From positions 1-62,213 of the forward strand of contig CAAGJQ010000146.1 of assembly GCA_900770295.1 (NCBI GenBank): 62,213 bases of DNA, read 5' to 3'. How positions within the stretch are numbered: the stretch's first letter is position 1; each line of letters opens with the position of its first letter. Of the stretch, positions 32,801-41,580 are shown in pieces. This stretch comes from an uncultured Oscillibacter sp. (GTDB taxonomy: Bacteria; Bacillota; Clostridia; Oscillospirales; Oscillospiraceae). Both the position numbers and the translations under genes were made by a program. Under the pieces are notes generated by a model, which saw nothing but the letters and a program-made list of their open reading frames with translations, was not told the origin of the DNA and did not search any database.

Positions 32801-35800
32801 TACGGCTGGATCAATATTTACGATGAAACCGGCACGCAGCTCGAGAACCAGACCACCTATTTCAGCTTATACAGCATAAGCAGCAAAACGATCACCCTCT
32901 GTCTGCCGAAGGAGCTGACGCGTTTTTACCTGTCCTATCAGCTGAACAGTGCGGCTGATAGCACCATTCTGACCGGGAAGCAGCTGTACTGCAAGGCGGA
33001 CGGAACACTTGTTGCCTCCCTGGAGGACGCCGAACTGCTGGATATCGCGCAGCTGCCCGCCATCACCTTCGGCCTGAAGGAGGACTTCGGCAAGACGATC
33101 TACGGCACGATCTCCTTCGGCGAGGGGCTGACCTATACCTCCGAGCCGGGTTCGGCCTACGTCTACTTCTATTTGCCCGACGAAAGCTATCTCGGCTCTG
33201 TATACGTGACGTTTGATTCCAGCTCCAATTCCTATTCCTACTCCTACTTCACCGACCGGGACGATGTGACCGATGTGATCGTGGTATTCCGCATCTATAA
33301 TGTTTCTGACGCCAATATCACGGCCGGCCAATATTATTATTCCGACAGCGGCACGGTAAAGGACATCAGTGAAGCGACCGCCGTTCCGGTGGAAACCGGC
33401 TCCACTGAGGTCTCCTTCGAGATCCCCACGATCCGCACCACGCTGACCGGTAAGCTGACGGCTGCCGCAGACAGCGCTTACACCCCTGTCATCATCGGGA
33501 CGCGGAATGATGTCACCATCTATCTGACCAGCGAGAACGGATCGTCCAAATCCTTCACGGCCTCCCTCGCCGAGGATTTCAGCTTCTCCATCAACATTCC
33601 GACTGAGGACTGCGGCACCTACACAAAAGCATCGGTCTCGCTGGATGTGAGCGGCGTGGACAACATCCGTCCCGGCACCTATTCCTATGAAACGCCCTTT
33701 ACCCTGACCGAGAACGAGACGACCGACATCGAGATCCCGATCCAGCTCGGCATGCCGGTGTATGCCGATGTGTCCAGGCCGGAGAACACAACAGGTTACG
33801 AGCGCTTCACCCTGTATTTCAACAGCGCGCAGGATTCGGTCTCCCTCTATTTCGATATCTCCAGCAGCCAGACGACCCGTCAGGTTCTTCTCCCGCTCAT
33901 GACGGACGTCGGCTACGAAGTCTCGCTCCAGCAGTACAGCAGCAGGCACGACAACGTCTGTGAGCTCTATTGCGGTATGCTCTATCTGACCGCGGACAAC
34001 ACGCTGACTATCTTCAGCGAAAACGCCGCGGCCCGCGACTTCCAGTCCGGCGAACGGCTGGCGCTGACCGCCATCGCTCCGGCCACAAGCGTTTTCCAGT
34101 TCACCGACGTCGACGAATACGCTTACGGCAGCGTCTATGCGGAAACCGTGGACGGATCGTACACGAATTCGAGCAGTCTGGAGATCAGCAAAAATTCCCG
34201 CGCGTTCTTCAGCGACCTGATCCCGCCCGAGATGATCGGGGAGGATCTGCTGATCGCCTATTCGCTCAACACGCTGGGCTATCAGAAAATCTACATCAAT
34301 CCGGACGGAACCTACACACTGGACCGCAGCAAGGCGGTCTCCCACCGGATCGAAGAGGAAAACTATTTCAAGATCGGCGTGCTGAAGGACGCCACCGCTC
34401 CCACCGCGTCCATCAGCAACGGCAGCGCCCTGCAGTCGACCGTGAACTATGGCATCCGGTTCGATGCCAGCGCTTCCACCGACAACTTCGGCATTCGGAG
34501 CTATGAATGGGATTTCGGCGATGGCAGCACCGGCTGGGGCAGCACCGCGATCCACGAGTATTCTGCGGCCGGCGACTACACGGTCACGCTGACCGTCACC
34601 GACTATTCCGGCAACACGGCCACCGCCACCATCCCGGTCACCATCCTTTCGCCCGATGACGGTTCCATCGCCGCGTTCTCGGTGAAGGACACCACGACCA
34701 CTGCCTCCATTTCCAACGCGCAGATCACGATCACTGCGGACAGCGGCAAGCAGTTCCATCTCCGGACGGATAACAACGGCGAGGTCTATCTGGCGCTGGA
34801 GCCGGGCGACTACACGGTACAGGCCGCCAGCTCCTCCTATGAGCCGAGAACCTTCCGCTTCACCAAGGAAGCCGAGAAAAAGCAGTCGTTCACGATCTAT
34901 ATGAACAGCAGTGATCTGCTCACCATCACAACAACGGTCAAGGAAATGAACCTCGATGAGATCAAGGACGCCGGCATCGATACCACGAACCCGGACAACC
35001 AGCATGTTTATGAGTGCATCGCGGTCTTTGAATTCGGCCCGGTGGTCTATCACTACAACGGCGCGGGCGAGATCGTCGGCGACACCACCGCACCCGGCGG
35101 CATTGAGGTCATACCGGTTGCGAAGGACGTCTATCTGGTGGTCAAGTCCGAAACCCGCTGGCTCAAAGAGATGTTCCAGGTCTCCCTGATCGTCAACAAC
35201 ACCTCCGCCGTGGAGCGCATCGAGGGCCTGACCGCCAATCTGGAGCTGCCCGACGGTCTCTCTCTGGCCGCCATGCTGCCCGGCTATGCCGCTCAGACCA
35301 ACGAAGTGGTCATCGGCTCTGTCGAGCCGCAGGCATCCTCCCAGACCGACTGGTATCTCTGCGGTGACGCCGAGGGTACCTACTATCTGAACGGCAGCGT
35401 GACCGGCGTCCGCGTCGGCGGCGGCGTCCGCGAGGATATCCAGGCGAATTTCCGCACCAAGGATCCCATCGTCGTCCTTGCGGGCAGCGCCATGCAGCTC
35501 ACCATCGAGGCCGAGCGCTATGCGACGGTCGGCACGCCCTACAAGCTGCGCTATACGCTGGAAAACGTCTCCGGCAAGACCCTCTACAACGTCTCACTCA
35601 ACGTGCTCGGCGGCAAATTCTACAACGAATTCCCCTATACCGCGCTGGAATACCTGCCAGACGAGGACCTCGGCGGCACGTATTCGCCTGATGACGGCGT
35701 TCTCTCGGTCGAGGAATTCAAGCCGGGCGACGTCCTCTCCGGCACGTTCACCATCACCTTTGCGGAGGGCATTGAAACTGATTACATCCACTACATGCTC

Positions 35801-38419
35801 GAGCGCTTCTTCAGCCTGACCGGCAACGGCAGCACCACCACGATCCCGACCACGATCCGCTATTTCCACAACTGGGACGAGGGTACGGTCGTACAGGCAC
35901 CCACCTGCACCGAAAAGGGCGTCATGCGCTACACCTGTCTGGACGATGGCTGCGGCGAAACCAAGGACGAGCCGATCTCCGCGCTGGGGCATGACTATCA
36001 GGCTGTCGTAACGCCTCCCACCTGTACCGAACAGGGCTACACCACCCACACCTGTACCCGCTGCGGCGACAGCTATGTGGATACGTATGTGAACGCACTG
36101 GGACACAGCTTTACGAATTACAGCTACAACAACGACGCCACCTGCACCAAGGACGGCACGGAAACCGCGGCCTGCGACCGGGATGGCTGCACGGCGGTCG
36201 ACACCCGGAAAAAAGCGGATACTGCCCTCGGCCACAGCTTTACCAATTACGTATCCGACGGAAACGCCACCTGCACCCAGGACGGCACCAGGACGGCCAA
36301 GTGTGACCGCTGTGAAGTGACCGATACCATTGCTGACGAAGACAGCAAGCTGGGTCACGACTATCAGGCCGTCGTAACGCCTCCCACCTGCATCGAGCAG
36401 GGCTACACCACCTACACCTGTACCCGCTGCGGCGACAGCTATGTGGACGACTATGTGGCGGCACTGGGTCACAGCTTCACAAACTATGTGTCGAACAACG
36501 ACGCCACCTGCACCCAGGACGGCACCAGGACAGCCCAGTGTGACCACGGCTGCGGCACGACGGATACTATCCCTGACGAAGGCAGCATGCTCGAGCACAC
36601 CTATGACGAGGGCGTTGTGACTGTCGAGCCGACGCTGGAAAGTGAAGGCGTCCGCACGTATACCTGTCTGGTCTGCGGGCACGAAAAGACCGAGGTGTTG
36701 CCCAAGCTCACCCATCAGGATCTGCTTGTGCCCAATATCTCCGTTGAGAAGACCTACGGCAATACGGATTTCTACATTACCGTTTTAAACCGGTCTTCGG
36801 GCGGCGGTGAACTGAGCTACCAGAGCAGCAATGAAAGCGTAATCACGCTGACCCCCGGCCCCACGAGCTGCAAGGTGCATATCGTAGGCGCCGGCGAGGC
36901 TACCGTCACCGTGACCGCGGCACCTGTTTCGCTCAAGTACGCGGAGACCACCGCGACCGTAACGATCACGGTCAAGAAGGCGGCCCTCACAGTCACTGCA
37001 CAGGATCTGACCATCTCCTACGCGGATGCCGCGCCCACGGCGTATCAGTACGCGGCAGAGGGCTTTGTCCTGAGCGAAACTGCTGAACAGGTATTGACCG
37101 GCACCGCCGCTTACAGCTGCAGCTATCAGCCGTATGACAAGGTCGGTTCCTATCCCATCACGGTCTCCGGTCTGACAGCAGCCAACTACGAGATCACCTT
37201 CGTCCCCGGCCAGCTGACTGTAGAACGGGCGGCGGCCATGCTCAAGATCATCCCTGAAAGCCTGATCTGGCGCGCTGCTGAGATCGATGACGCCGAAAAG
37301 TCGGCCATTCAGACCACTGTCACGCCTGCCGATCCCACCGCACAGGTTTCGGTCGAGTACCAGATCGGTGACACCTGGGGTGCCGCCAGACCCACCGCGC
37401 CCGGCAAGTACCCGGTTCGCGTGTGGCTGGCTTCCAGTGACAATCTGGTCGTTCCGACCACGCCTGACTATGTGACCGGCACGCTGGAGATCAAGCCGGA
37501 CGCCTTCATCAGTGTCGGCGATGACAACGTCTATGTCGAGATCGATAAGGACGAAAACGGCGGCGTGGAGATCAAGGTCGAGGATCCGGAGGATATCGTG
37601 GCCAACTCCACAGGCGACGTCACCGTGGATCTCACCGGCAACGACGCCTCCGCCTCCAACGGCCTGACCCTTCCGGGCGATCTGATCAACGCGATGGACG
37701 AGAGCGAAAATGTCGAATCCTTCACGGTCAAAACGCAGGATACCGAGCTGACGATGGACAGCGATGTGCTGAACACCGTGGCAGAAGCAATGGAGACCAC
37801 CGACAAGCTCACCGTCCGCATCGACACGGTCGATCAGGAAAATCTGACCCCGGATCAGCAGGAGGCGCTCGCCGCCATCAATGCGGAAAGCGGCGACGAC
37901 AACGTGGTTGTACTGGATCTCAGGCTGATCGTCACGTCCTACGACGGGGAAGGCAATCAGGTCGGGTCCCGTGAGCTTCATGAGCTGAACGGCCTTGTAA
38001 ACGTCCGCGCCAAGTACGAAAAGACCGATCCCGATTCCATCCTGATCGGCGTCTATGTGGACGAAAACGGCGTAACGACCTATCTGCCTGTCGTTTATGA
38101 GGACGGCTACATCAGCTTTGTGACCGACCACTTCTCGGTCTACGCCCTCATGGAGGTCCCCCCCATGAACGTCAGCGTGAAACAGGCGGATTCGGCGCTG
38201 AACATCACCGTCGAGAATGCCAATACCATGAACGCGAAAACCGCGATCATCTCGGCGTATGACAAGAACGGAAAGATGCTCGCCTGCACCGAAGGAACCA
38301 TTGATTCGCCCACGTACACCACCACGCTGGAACGCTGCGCAGACGCGGTTACCGTCAAGGTCTTTGTCCTGGATGCGAAGTCCGTGCCCATGATGCGGCC
38401 GATTTGCTGGACGAAATAA
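29837..38419 (+). CDS. Giant secreted repeat protein with PKD, CarboxypepD-reg-like and Cys-rich repeats
   Basis: A 2,860-residue exported protein. A signal peptide (MKRLLSLFFAVILLFSVVPL, cleavage near VFA-AE) is followed by 12-13 diverged beta-rich repeats of about 110 residues (about 50-1500), each opening with a pattern like TGTIxLPxG. A PKD domain follows (about 1518-1605, SYEWDFGDGST and YTVTLTVTDYSGN), then a carboxypeptidase-regulatory-like beta-sandwich (1612-1690). A run of zinc-ribbon-like repeats (2018-2288) has CTEQGY.T.TCTRCG...ALGH units. A Big/MBG-like pair (2295-2470) and an acidic C-terminal domain complete it. The ATG at 29837 is ten bases after AAGGAG. No SLH, LPXTG or membrane anchor is visible, and the last residues end abruptly. 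The likely role is adhesion or surface binding, inferred from architecture. Confidence 0.85.
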   Translation: MKRLLSLFFAVILLFSVVPLNVFAAEELTVETETADPVDLPVEEESEVPVLLASGDVTLTGTIQLPDGGTAPSKTYFTVSYETEDASDYFRGYFAAGATSASWSITLPADSVVKYLIIHISEPHLLGVLGNYRYLSGGFVAGGSGSLSMTASELAESDLDLTLTPGTPVQIDVSLPDGYEVTGDEVSVEASVQIEDGGKRTTYWGSGWFDVGQTETTCYIMLPVSDTMVIRRITLEVYDADGLLPELYYQEDGTWSSEYATLEFSQDEVRHLSATLQASSLITGTISLPEGAELNGQTVGCIVEATTEDSDSYHSDYLILSADSATAAFTINVPVAADQYVLSLQCYDVEGTNLLSFAYYVEPGVMSTDGDDAAWVKNATSGHELSAMIGESLSGTLSFAEGSAFTLAEDSDYAYVRIIATSKTDRTVYSTSVSVTTPDTYQWTLTVPDDSKGYTLRVYVPGDAFETSNICSDVHLYYGADGSLGSEANAAAVNAGDVLDLVIPLQTIIPLTISCPEGAWIKNGSVQINISAGPVGASSTSCSSSFEISDPTQPVNAELPVPNDGDYWIRVSLYPITDEKTGVQAETNLKTRTTLYWNASGWVSDSNLATGVPTDGTPRTLTLPLADEIPLQVVLEEGTILEGDYNLWIYLINENGSGRSYDFAIHGETGNTTLLDDTIWYTGAGSAFKVYFRISRVDTGLHDTNVQTGEYLFLKEDGSFTSSQSEACSFPLETLKSGLTLTLPKERTLSGQFILPDSYVSDSAEHEFCVCLSTSSSTKYEYFYAQPDGTFRIVLPVSEYNGLYTATFSPCENLEGVITEEIVYADADGEPIPLDLTKSNDITDVAIALRGGAIMSGTMILPDDLTYEQNAYVSAGLYVQPVDSDSTYYASEISMDFETAGSGGQEIPFSLSVPTDIGSFRLRYTVSGENTNLLKDTFYVTADGGYTTNADDAGIFTLDTAPTQITAPTGTLVSLQLKLPSGAEKGSYYGWINIYDETGTQLENQTTYFSLYSISSKTITLCLPKELTRFYLSYQLNSAADSTILTGKQLYCKADGTLVASLEDAELLDIAQLPAITFGLKEDFGKTIYGTISFGEGLTYTSEPGSAYVYFYLPDESYLGSVYVTFDSSSNSYSYSYFTDRDDVTDVIVVFRIYNVSDANITAGQYYYSDSGTVKDISEATAVPVETGSTEVSFEIPTIRTTLTGKLTAAADSAYTPVIIGTRNDVTIYLTSENGSSKSFTASLAEDFSFSINIPTEDCGTYTKASVSLDVSGVDNIRPGTYSYETPFTLTENETTDIEIPIQLGMPVYADVSRPENTTGYERFTLYFNSAQDSVSLYFDISSSQTTRQVLLPLMTDVGYEVSLQQYSSRHDNVCELYCGMLYLTADNTLTIFSENAAARDFQSGERLALTAIAPATSVFQFTDVDEYAYGSVYAETVDGSYTNSSSLEISKNSRAFFSDLIPPEMIGEDLLIAYSLNTLGYQKIYINPDGTYTLDRSKAVSHRIEEENYFKIGVLKDATAPTASISNGSALQSTVNYGIRFDASASTDNFGIRSYEWDFGDGSTGWGSTAIHEYSAAGDYTVTLTVTDYSGNTATATIPVTILSPDDGSIAAFSVKDTTTTASISNAQITITADSGKQFHLRTDNNGEVYLALEPGDYTVQAASSSYEPRTFRFTKEAEKKQSFTIYMNSSDLLTITTTVKEMNLDEIKDAGIDTTNPDNQHVYECIAVFEFGPVVYHYNGAGEIVGDTTAPGGIEVIPVAKDVYLVVKSETRWLKEMFQVSLIVNNTSAVERIEGLTANLELPDGLSLAAMLPGYAAQTNEVVIGSVEPQASSQTDWYLCGDAEGTYYLNGSVTGVRVGGGVREDIQANFRTKDPIVVLAGSAMQLTIEAERYATVGTPYKLRYTLENVSGKTLYNVSLNVLGGKFYNEFPYTALEYLPDEDLGGTYSPDDGVLSVEEFKPGDVLSGTFTITFAEGIETDYIHYMLERFFSLTGNGSTTTIPTTIRYFHNWDEGTVVQAPTCTEKGVMRYTCLDDGCGETKDEPISALGHDYQAVVTPPTCTEQGYTTHTCTRCGDSYVDTYVNALGHSFTNYSYNNDATCTKDGTETAACDRDGCTAVDTRKKADTALGHSFTNYVSDGNATCTQDGTRTAKCDRCEVTDTIADEDSKLGHDYQAVVTPPTCIEQGYTTYTCTRCGDSYVDDYVAALGHSFTNYVSNNDATCTQDGTRTAQCDHGCGTTDTIPDEGSMLEHTYDEGVVTVEPTLESEGVRTYTCLVCGHEKTEVLPKLTHQDLLVPNISVEKTYGNTDFYITVLNRSSGGGELSYQSSNESVITLTPGPTSCKVHIVGAGEATVTVTAAPVSLKYAETTATVTITVKKAALTVTAQDLTISYADAAPTAYQYAAEGFVLSETAEQVLTGTAAYSCSYQPYDKVGSYPITVSGLTAANYEITFVPGQLTVERAAAMLKIIPESLIWRAAEIDDAEKSAIQTTVTPADPTAQVSVEYQIGDTWGAARPTAPGKYPVRVWLASSDNLVVPTTPDYVTGTLEIKPDAFISVGDDNVYVEIDKDENGGVEIKVEDPEDIVANSTGDVTVDLTGNDASASNGLTLPGDLINAMDESENVESFTVKTQDTELTMDSDVLNTVAEAMETTDKLTVRIDTVDQENLTPDQQEALAAINAESGDDNVVVLDLRLIVTSYDGEGNQVGSRELHELNGLVNVRAKYEKTDPDSILIGVYVDENGVTTYLPVVYEDGYISFVTDHFSVYALMEVPPMNVSVKQADSALNITVENANTMNAKTAIISAYDKNGKMLACTEGTIDSPTYTTTLERCADAVTVKVFVLDAKSVPMMRPICWTK

Positions 38420-38442
38420 GAAAACCAATCCCAATATGCGTC

Positions 38443-38478
38443 AAAAGCGCCGTATTTCAACTGAAATACGGCGCTTTT
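38443..38478 (+). terminator. Terminator of the giant surface-protein gene
   Basis: Perfect 17-bp arms (AAAAGCGCCGTATTTCA at 38443-38459; complement at 38462-38478) have a 2-nt loop and TTTT at the end, 24 bases past the stop. Confidence 0.9.
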
Positions 38479-38523
38479 CCTGAATTCCAAGAGTGCCAGT
38501 ACAGTTTTATCTTTCCTGCGTTT

Positions 38524-39066
38524 GAGGAAGCCTGCTATCTGCACCTGGCCCCCACCTCCAGCACCACAGCGCTGCTGGTGCTGGGAGATGCGCTGGCCCT
38601 TGTGGTGTCCCGGGCAAAGGACTACTCCAAGGAGGACTTCGGGTTTCATCATCCGGCGGGCGCCCTGGGGAAAAAGCTGCTGGTCAAGGTCAAGGATGTA
38701 ATGCACAGCGGCGAGGAAAACGCAGTGGTGAGAGAGGACTGCTCGCTCCAGCGGGCCATCGTGGAGATGAGCACCAAGGGGCTGAGCATGGTTACGGTGG
38801 TGGACGAGCAGCAAAAGCTCAAGGGAATCATCACCGACGGAGACCTCCGCCGGATGCTGGAGCGGAGCGTGGATGTCTATCATGAGGTGGTGTCCAACGT
38901 GATGACCAAGACCCCCAAGTGGATCGACGCCAGAGAGATGGCGGTCAATGCGCTGCAGAGAATGAGCGATCTGCACATTACCAGCATGCCCGTTTTGGGC
39001 GAGGACGGGACCGTGGTTGGTTCTGTGCTCATGCAAGATATTTTCAAAGCGGGGATTGTGGGATGA
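38524..39066 (+). pseudogene. Arabinose-5-phosphate isomerase (KdsD/KpsF) lacking its N-terminal half
   Basis: The reading frame matches the family only from EEACYLHLAPTSSTTALLVLGDALALV onward. It then has HPAGALGKKLLVKVKDVMHSGEE and two CBS domains ending VLMQDIFKAGIVG. The first roughly 150 residues, which hold most of the SIS isomerase core, are missing. The frame upstream (from about 38404) is unrelated sequence that includes the preceding terminator. The intact enzyme makes D-arabinose-5-phosphate for Kdo or related surface sugars. Without the SIS part it is unlikely to be active. The break lies close to the end of the giant gene, so an insertion or deletion there probably removed the 5' half. 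Confidence 0.85.
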
Positions 39067-39106
39067 ATTCTTTTTCCTGACCCCTGCCACCAAGAGGATT
39101 GCCTGT

Positions 39107-40027
39107 ATGGAATCTACACTGTATACAGATAATCAGTCTACCTCTGCAAAGCACATCTTTTCCCTCGACGCTGCAAAGTTTATTTGTGCGCTTCTGGTGA
39201 TTATCATCCATACAAGACCGTTTTCCAAGTTGTTTCAGTATCTGAAAAGAATTGTAGTGATTTACATTGGATGGTCTGTTGTTTACGCACTGTTCCAATT
39301 GCCCCAATGGTATCAGGGCGGCTGGTGGGGAAAGCAGCTCATAAAAGACTATGCCGCCAGCTTCCTCCTCAGCGGATCTTATTATCATCTCTGGTATCTG
39401 CTCGCCCTGATCTATGCTCTCCCCTGCCTGTATCTCCTGCTCACTGTTGTTTCTGTGCGAAAGCTGCGGATGATACTCCCAGTGCTATGGCTTGTGGAAT
39501 GCTTGCTGTATTCTTACAGCTGGATCGGCATTGACAGCATCCCGGCATTGGCATGGCTGAACGGACATTTTTCAATCATTTTTGATGCCGTGTTTCGCGC
39601 CATTCCATTGCTTGGTGTTGGCATATTGTGCATCGAAGACCCGGAGAAGCTGTTTCAAAGACTTCCTCTCTGCACAGTTTTTTCGGTATTTATATGCGCT
39701 GCAGAAGCCTCAATCCTGCATTTTTGTACTGCAAACAGCGGCAGATACTCTTATATCCTCTTTACCCCGGTTATGACCTATTTTTTGCTGCGCCGCCTTT
39801 TAAGCAGCAAAAAAAGCGGATCTTCTCGGGTGGGGACCCTGTGCAGAAAAAGCAGCCTCGTGATTTATTGTCTGCACCCTCTGATCTTAGGTATCCTCAA
39901 ATTGCTGGGCGTTGAATCTGCAATGCTTCTCTGGATTCTCGTTACGCTTATTACAGTTTTCCTTGCATTGTTTTGGGTGATTGCCAAGACGCGAATGCAG
40001 GAAAAGAAAGCGAGTGTACAAAAATGA
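39107..40027 (+). CDS. Acyltransferase-3-type membrane protein with an apparent internal deletion
   Basis: A 306-residue polytopic membrane protein. It opens with HIFSLDAAKFICALLVIIIHTRPF, the first helix and conserved His of acyltransferase family 3 (also the membrane part of VanT-like proteins). Directly after HTRPFS the sequence continues with KLFQYLKRIVVIYIGWSVVY, which in relatives follows a second membrane helix. About 40-60 residues (the usual PFFFxISGYF helix) seem to be missing. The remaining seven or eight helices look intact. The ATG at 39107 follows AGAGGA. Such proteins O-acylate surface sugars. The deletion makes activity doubtful. Its stop overlaps the next gene (ATGA). Confidence 0.7.
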   Translation: MESTLYTDNQSTSAKHIFSLDAAKFICALLVIIIHTRPFSKLFQYLKRIVVIYIGWSVVYALFQLPQWYQGGWWGKQLIKDYAASFLLSGSYYHLWYLLALIYALPCLYLLLTVVSVRKLRMILPVLWLVECLLYSYSWIGIDSIPALAWLNGHFSIIFDAVFRAIPLLGVGILCIEDPEKLFQRLPLCTVFSVFICAAEASILHFCTANSGRYSYILFTPVMTYFLLRRLLSSKKSGSSRVGTLCRKSSLVIYCLHPLILGILKLLGVESAMLLWILVTLITVFLALFWVIAKTRMQEKKASVQK

Positions 40028-40491
40028 GCATCAAGCTTCTTGTCATGGACGTGGATGGAACGCTGACGGACGGCCGCATTTATATCAGCGCGCAAGGGGA
40101 GGTCATGAAGGCCTTTGACGTCCGGGACGGGTATGCCATTGTCCAGATTCTCCCCCATCTGGGAATTACCCCCGTCATTATCACGGGGAGATCCTCTGCC
40201 ATTGTCGCGCAGCGGGCCAAAGAGCTTAAAATCACAGAGCTCTATCAAGGCGTTGCCGACAAGCTGACGAAGCTGAAAGATGTCGCTGCAAAGTTCGGCA
40301 TAACAGCTCACGAGGTCGCATATATCGGCGATGACCTGAATGATCTGGACTGCATCCGCCACTGCGGCTGCACCGCCTGCCCGGGCGATGCCGCTCCGGA
40401 GGTACTGGAGGCCGTGGATTACATCTGCAAGCATGACGGCGGCCGAGGTGCTGTCCGGGAGTTTATCGGGTTTCTGCGCGCCAGGGCGTAA
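40024..40491 (+). CDS. KdsC-like HAD-family phosphatase
   Basis: A 155-residue HAD phosphatase of the short, cap-less KdsC type. Motif I is VMDVDGTLTDGRIYIS, motif II IITGRSS, the motif III lysine is in DKLTKLKDVAAKFG, and motif IV is YIGDDLNDLDCI. The C-terminal HDGGRGAVREFIGFLR is typical of 3-deoxy-octulosonate 8-phosphate phosphatases and of related enzymes for sialic-acid-like sugars. It overlaps the acyltransferase end by four bases. With the KdsD remnant nearby it points to a former keto-sugar surface-polysaccharide cluster. The exact sugar phosphate is unknown. Confidence 0.82.
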   Translation: MSIKLLVMDVDGTLTDGRIYISAQGEVMKAFDVRDGYAIVQILPHLGITPVIITGRSSAIVAQRAKELKITELYQGVADKLTKLKDVAAKFGITAHEVAYIGDDLNDLDCIRHCGCTACPGDAAPEVLEAVDYICKHDGGRGAVREFIGFLRARA

Positions 40492-40543
40492 CAGCACCGC
40501 AGGTGGTCCAATGCTTCAAACATGGTTTCTTTGGTTTTACTGC

Positions 40544-40738
40544 TTATCCTTTCCGGAGTGAACTGCACCCCATTACCATTGCAAAAACGGTGAACATCCC
40601 TGTCAGCAGGTTGCAGTACATGAGCAGCACGCCGATATACTGCAGGTCAAAGCCCAAAAACGCCGGATTACGGCTGTACCTGTAAATACCGTCAGTTACG
40701 AGTTTTTCAAAGCGCTCCAGTCTGTCTATTTCACCCAT
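40544..40738 (-). pseudogene. Fragment of an isoprenylcysteine-type membrane methyltransferase
   Basis: The 64-residue frame holds only the conserved centre of the ICMT/PEMT-like family (LVTDGIYRYSRNPAFLGFDLQYIGVLLMY). The N-terminal membrane helices and the C-terminal catalytic segment (usually ending with an EExFL-type motif) are absent; it finishes in unrelated MGCSSLRKG. Its ATG overlaps the end of the upstream membrane-protein gene by 8 bases, so it may still be translated. It is likely a deletion remnant. Confidence 0.65.
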
Positions 40739-41096
40739 CCCTCTGATTTTTTCTGCGTTGGGCTGTGTTTAAGAAAAGGGCGATGCAGTTCAGGCCCAAA
40801 GCCAAGGGCAGATACCAATTGGCGCTGCCCGTCGGAATAACGGTGAGCATGGATTCAATCAGGAAAAAGACCGCGCCAAGCTCGAGCAGGAGCGTCAAAG
40901 CATTCAGGCAGGTCGCTTTTCTCCAGAACGCCAGCACGAACAGCAGCACTGCCGCATCCGCATACAGCCCATAAAGGATGTGGGTGATCTGAATGCTCCA
41001 TGGGAACGACAGCTCCGGGTGTCCAACGGCAAAAATGACATAGCCGATGGCGGTAGCCGCCAGTACACAGGCCGGAATAAAAAACCGCTTTTTCAT
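40731..41096 (-). CDS. Small four-helix membrane protein of unknown function
   Basis: A 121-residue protein with four hydrophobic segments (about 6-26, 38-60, 66-88, 92-112) and a basic C-terminal tail (AQRRKNQRDG). I do not recognise the family. It starts one base after the GNAT gene stop, with AAGGAAC as ribosome site inside that gene, and overlaps the methyltransferase fragment. It belongs to the five-gene minus-strand unit starting at 42252. Confidence 0.65.
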   Translation of the reverse strand: MKKRFFIPACVLAATAIGYVIFAVGHPELSFPWSIQITHILYGLYADAAVLLFVLAFWRKATCLNALTLLLELGAVFFLIESMLTVIPTGSANWYLPLALGLNCIALFLNTAQRRKNQRDG

Positions 41097-41097
41097 G

Positions 41098-41580
41098 TCA
41101 AAGTTCCTTTCGCTTTTCCAGTCTTACAACGCCGTATTTGCCGGCATCTGTAATCCTGTTTTTGAATACATAGCCCATTTTTTGATAGAACGAGACTGCG
41201 GTCAGGGAGGAGCCGACCTCAGTGCGCCAAGCCCGGAGGAAGTATTCATCCGCTTCCAGGGTCTCAACGATCTTCCTGCCCACACCTTTGCCCTGATAAT
41301 CCGGCAGAACAAAGATTGAGGTCAGATAGCTTTCCTCGGTACTGCCCCAGAAGCCGGTGATTCCGCCGCAGCCGATGATGGTTTCCCTGTCCATGGCCAC
41401 ATAAAAATGGGCTTCCTCAGCTTTTTCTGCAATCACTTCCGGGGAGTGGCTTTTGATACTTTTCTCAATAAACTCGGGTGAATAATCCTTTCGGTTGCTG
41501 ATCGCCAGCGTTGTGCAGATCACATCCGAAACCGCAAATTCATCCCCGTTTCGAAATCTGCGCAGTTTCACTGTTTCCAT
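41098..41580 (-). CDS. GNAT-family N-acetyltransferase
   Basis: A 160-residue acetyltransferase. LRRFRNGDEFAVSDVICTTL forms the first strand and helix. IIGCGGITGFWGSTEESYLTSIFVLPDYQGKGVGRKIVETLE contains the acetyl-CoA loop (Q-x-x-G-x-G), and AVSFYQKMGYV is the usual last motif. The substrate is unknown. It starts inside the preceding gene, overlapping by 41 bases, after GGAG. Confidence 0.88.
   Translation of the reverse strand: METVKLRRFRNGDEFAVSDVICTTLAISNRKDYSPEFIEKSIKSHSPEVIAEKAEEAHFYVAMDRETIIGCGGITGFWGSTEESYLTSIFVLPDYQGKGVGRKIVETLEADEYFLRAWRTEVGSSLTAVSFYQKMGYVFKNRITDAGKYGVVRLEKRKEL

Noticed and set aside
35890..36700. CRISPR-like or short tandem repeat array
   Set aside because: The repeated sequence encodes in-frame Cys-rich protein repeats of the giant surface protein with diverged copies, not identical repeats with unique spacers.
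32867..38434. Very long minus-strand frames (728, 373 and 549 residues) opposite the giant surface-protein gene
   Set aside because: They are mirror images of a repetitive GC-rich gene with signal peptide and PKD domain; they lack ribosome sites and family features.
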